Shown one piece after another: positions 14,547-15,525 of a stretch of DNA of 15,525 nucleotides (position 1 is its first letter; every line of letters starts with the position of its first letter). This DNA comes from Egerieenecus sp048201975 (GTDB taxonomy: Bacteria > Bacillota > Clostridia > Christensenellales > Aristaeellaceae): NCBI GenBank assembly GCA_048201975.1, contig DBFBGQ010000030.1, forward strand, positions 1 to 15,525. Direction: 5' to 3'. The position numbers were made by a program, and so were the translations under genes. Below the pieces are notes generated by a model. It worked only from the letters and a program-made list of their open reading frames with translations, searched no databases and was not told where the DNA came from.

Positions 14547-15083
14547 ATGAAAAAGCTGATTCTGTGCTTTGACTGCGGCGATACGCTGGTGGACGAAGGC
14601 ACCCAGGTTTTCGCGGAGAACGAGGACGTGCTCAGCGCGGAACCCATTCCAGGCGCGCTGGAAGCGCTGCACTATTTCCGGGAGCAGGGCTACCGTATGG
14701 CGTTGGTGGCGGACGGCCGGGTGGCGTCCTTCCAGAATATCCTGGGCAAGCTGGGTGTATGGGACTGGTTCGAGGTCCATATCATTTCCGAGGCGGTGGG
14801 TGAATTGAAGCCCAGCCCCAAGATGTTTCAAGGGGCGCGTCAGGCGCTGGGCCTGACGGAGGCGGACTTCCCCCGCATGGTGATGTTTGGCAATAATCGT
14901 TTGCGGGATATCAAGGGCGCAAACGGCGTGGGCATGATCTCCGTGCTGCTGGATTACAGTCCCCGTTATGTGAAGACGGCCAGCATGCCCGATGAAGAAC
15001 CCACCTACCTAACCACGCTGCCCTCCCAGTGGCCGGCGTTGATTGACCGGCTGGAAGCCGAGGCCGAAGCGGAGCAGGCATAA
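14547..15083 (+). CDS. HAD-superfamily hydrolase (subfamily IA-like), substrate unknown
   Basis: This small 178-residue protein has a Rossmann-like HAD fold. Motif I is CFDCGDTLVD (7-16) with nucleophile D9; the usual Asp two residues later is G11, as in some G-for-D HAD phosphatases. Motif II is ALVADG (52-57), where the usual Ser/Thr is replaced by Ala or Asp. Motif III is GELKPSP (85-91) with K88. Motif IV is MFGNNRLRDIKGAN (113-126) with D121. The short helical cap lies between about residues 17 and 45. Possible roles are a phosphatase for sugar or inositol phosphates, or housekeeping repair; the sequence does not decide. ATG 14547 follows AAAGGAAG. It starts 37 nt after the mannosidase stop and is the last gene of the array, ahead of a terminator now separated from it by repeat copy 2. 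Confidence 0.85.
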   Translation: MKKLILCFDCGDTLVDEGTQVFAENEDVLSAEPIPGALEALHYFREQGYRMALVADGRVASFQNILGKLGVWDWFEVHIISEAVGELKPSPKMFQGARQALGLTEADFPRMVMFGNNRLRDIKGANGVGMISVLLDYSPRYVKTASMPDEEPTYLTTLPSQWPALIDRLEAEAEAEQA

Positions 15084-15116
15084 CCGGTTGGCGTGGGCAT
15101 GGCTTGAAAACACAAG

Positions 15117-15387
15117 GCGCGCGGGGATTTTCCCGCGCGCTCAGGCTGCTGAAAAAGGCATGCCTTTTCACACCAACATGAAAAATGAAATTTGCGGTTC
15201 CTTAGCCCGCAAAAGTTTCATCACGTATGGGGTCCGAAGGTTTCCAAAGGGCGATCGGAAAGCCCTTTGGTCGCCTCCGCAGAGGCGAAATCCCCTGCGC
15301 TTGCAAGAATGCATCATATAACTTGCAAAAAAGATAAAGCAGAATATATTGTCAACGCTCTGGGCGCGCGGGGATTTTCCCGCGCGC
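15117..15387. repeat. Structured MITE-like repeat, copy 2, with a duplicated terminator hairpin at both ends
   Basis: A core (15141-15363) homologous to 274-489 lies between two identical 24-nt hairpins (15117-15140 and 15364-15387; 9-bp stem GCGCGCGGG/CCCGCGCGC). The hairpins are unrelated in arm sequence to those of copy 1. Core stems are kept: the palindrome AAAAGGCATGCCTTTT (15153-15168, replacing AAAAAG/CTTTTT), CCAAAGGGC/GCCCTTTGG (15244-15252/15262-15270), TCGCCTC/GAGGCGA (15271-15277/15282-15288) and TTGCAAG/CTTGCAA (15301-15307/15322-15328). The element has the same plus-strand orientation as copy 1. It sits between the HAD gene and that gene's terminator T-run. There is no credible coding sequence in it. 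Confidence 0.75.
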
Positions 15388-15392
15388 TTTTT
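15364..15392 (+). terminator. Rho-independent terminator at the end of the inositol/mannosidase gene array
   Basis: The stem GCGCGCGGG/CCCGCGCGC (15364-15372/15379-15387) is followed directly by TTTTT (15388-15392). The identical hairpin at 15117-15140 lacks a T-run. The original terminator of the HAD gene is therefore probably hairpin plus TTTTT, split by the repeat core. Confidence 0.85.
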
Positions 15393-15401
15393 GCATGCCT
15401 A

Positions 15402-15525
15402 AAACCCCACGCTAGGCGTGGGGTTCGGGAAAACTTATAGTTATGCGGATGACAAGAAAACTCCTTTTGCTTACAATGGGAGTGCGGTCTGCCAACTGCA
15501 CAGAAAAGCAAAAGGAGGTCATTAG
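15402..15525 (+). mobile_element. Probable left end of an IS200/IS605-type insertion sequence (partial)
   Basis: A perfect 10-bp hairpin, AACCCCACGC-TAG-GCGTGGGGTT (15403-15425), resembles the subterminal hairpins recognised by HUH transposases of the IS200/IS605 family. About 90 nt further is a strong ribosome-binding site, AAAGGAGG (15511-15518), with the window ending 7 nt later, so a transposase start would lie just outside. The leader contains a long stem that masks this site, as known for IS200 tnpA. No transposase sequence is visible and the exact element boundary is unknown. Confidence 0.6.
15461..15517 (+). promoter_or_regulatory. Ribosome-binding-site-sequestering stem in the putative transposase leader
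   Basis: CTCCTTTTGCTT (15461-15472) is perfectly complementary over 12 nt to AAGCAAAAGGAG (15506-15517), which contains the Shine-Dalgarno core. Folding would hide the ribosome-binding site and repress translation, the mechanism described for IS200 tnpA. Confidence 0.7.

Noticed and set aside
1..15525. CRISPR array, tRNA, rRNA or riboswitch
   Set aside because: No regularly spaced short repeats, no cloverleaf or rRNA-like sequence, and no recognised riboswitch core were seen on reading both strands.

Overview
The window comes from the chromosome of a GC-rich bacterium. It is most probably an anaerobic member of the Clostridia (Bacillota), of the type found in gut metagenomes. The evidence is strong AGGAGG-type Shine-Dalgarno sites, short intergenic spaces, sigma-A-like promoters in a single AT-rich gap, and protein families typical of that group. 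No 16S rRNA or other marker is present, so the taxonomy is inference.

Layout. Positions 1-163 hold the C-terminal end of what looks like an ABC-transporter solute-binding protein, closed by a strong terminator. Positions 235-528 hold a structured repeat (copy 1). A GH105/GH88-type unsaturated uronyl hydrolase lies on the minus strand (541-1581). An AT-rich 175-bp gap carries two divergent promoters. From 1757 to 15083 all genes are on the plus strand: a DeoR-family regulator, then aldolase (iolJ-like), iolC, iolA/mmsA, iolG, iolB, iolD and iolE, followed by an unrecognised His-rich protein, a GH38 alpha-mannosidase and a HAD-type hydrolase. Copy 2 of the repeat (15117-15387) follows. The window ends in what looks like the left end of an IS200/IS605-type element, with a stem that sequesters the transposase ribosome-binding site.

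How the genes work together. The core encodes every step of myo-inositol catabolism. IolG oxidises inositol to scyllo-inosose and IolE dehydrates it. IolD opens the ring and IolB isomerises the product. IolC phosphorylates it, and the IolJ-like aldolase splits it into DHAP and malonate semialdehyde. IolA converts the semialdehyde to acetyl-CoA. No inositol permease or iolI-type isomerase is present, so uptake may depend on the ABC system whose end is seen at the left edge. The alpha-mannosidase, the HAD protein and the divergent uronyl hydrolase suggest that the inositol may come from glycosylated inositol conjugates; this is a hypothesis.

The most unusual signal is the repeat pair. Both copies share a multi-stem core (67 nt identical) with imperfect inverted ends. 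Each copy sits inside the terminator of the adjacent gene, with the whole terminator hairpin present on both sides. The hairpins match within a copy and differ between copies. The core lies in opposite orientations relative to the two terminators. This looks like a MITE-like element that inserts into intrinsic terminators and duplicates the hairpin.
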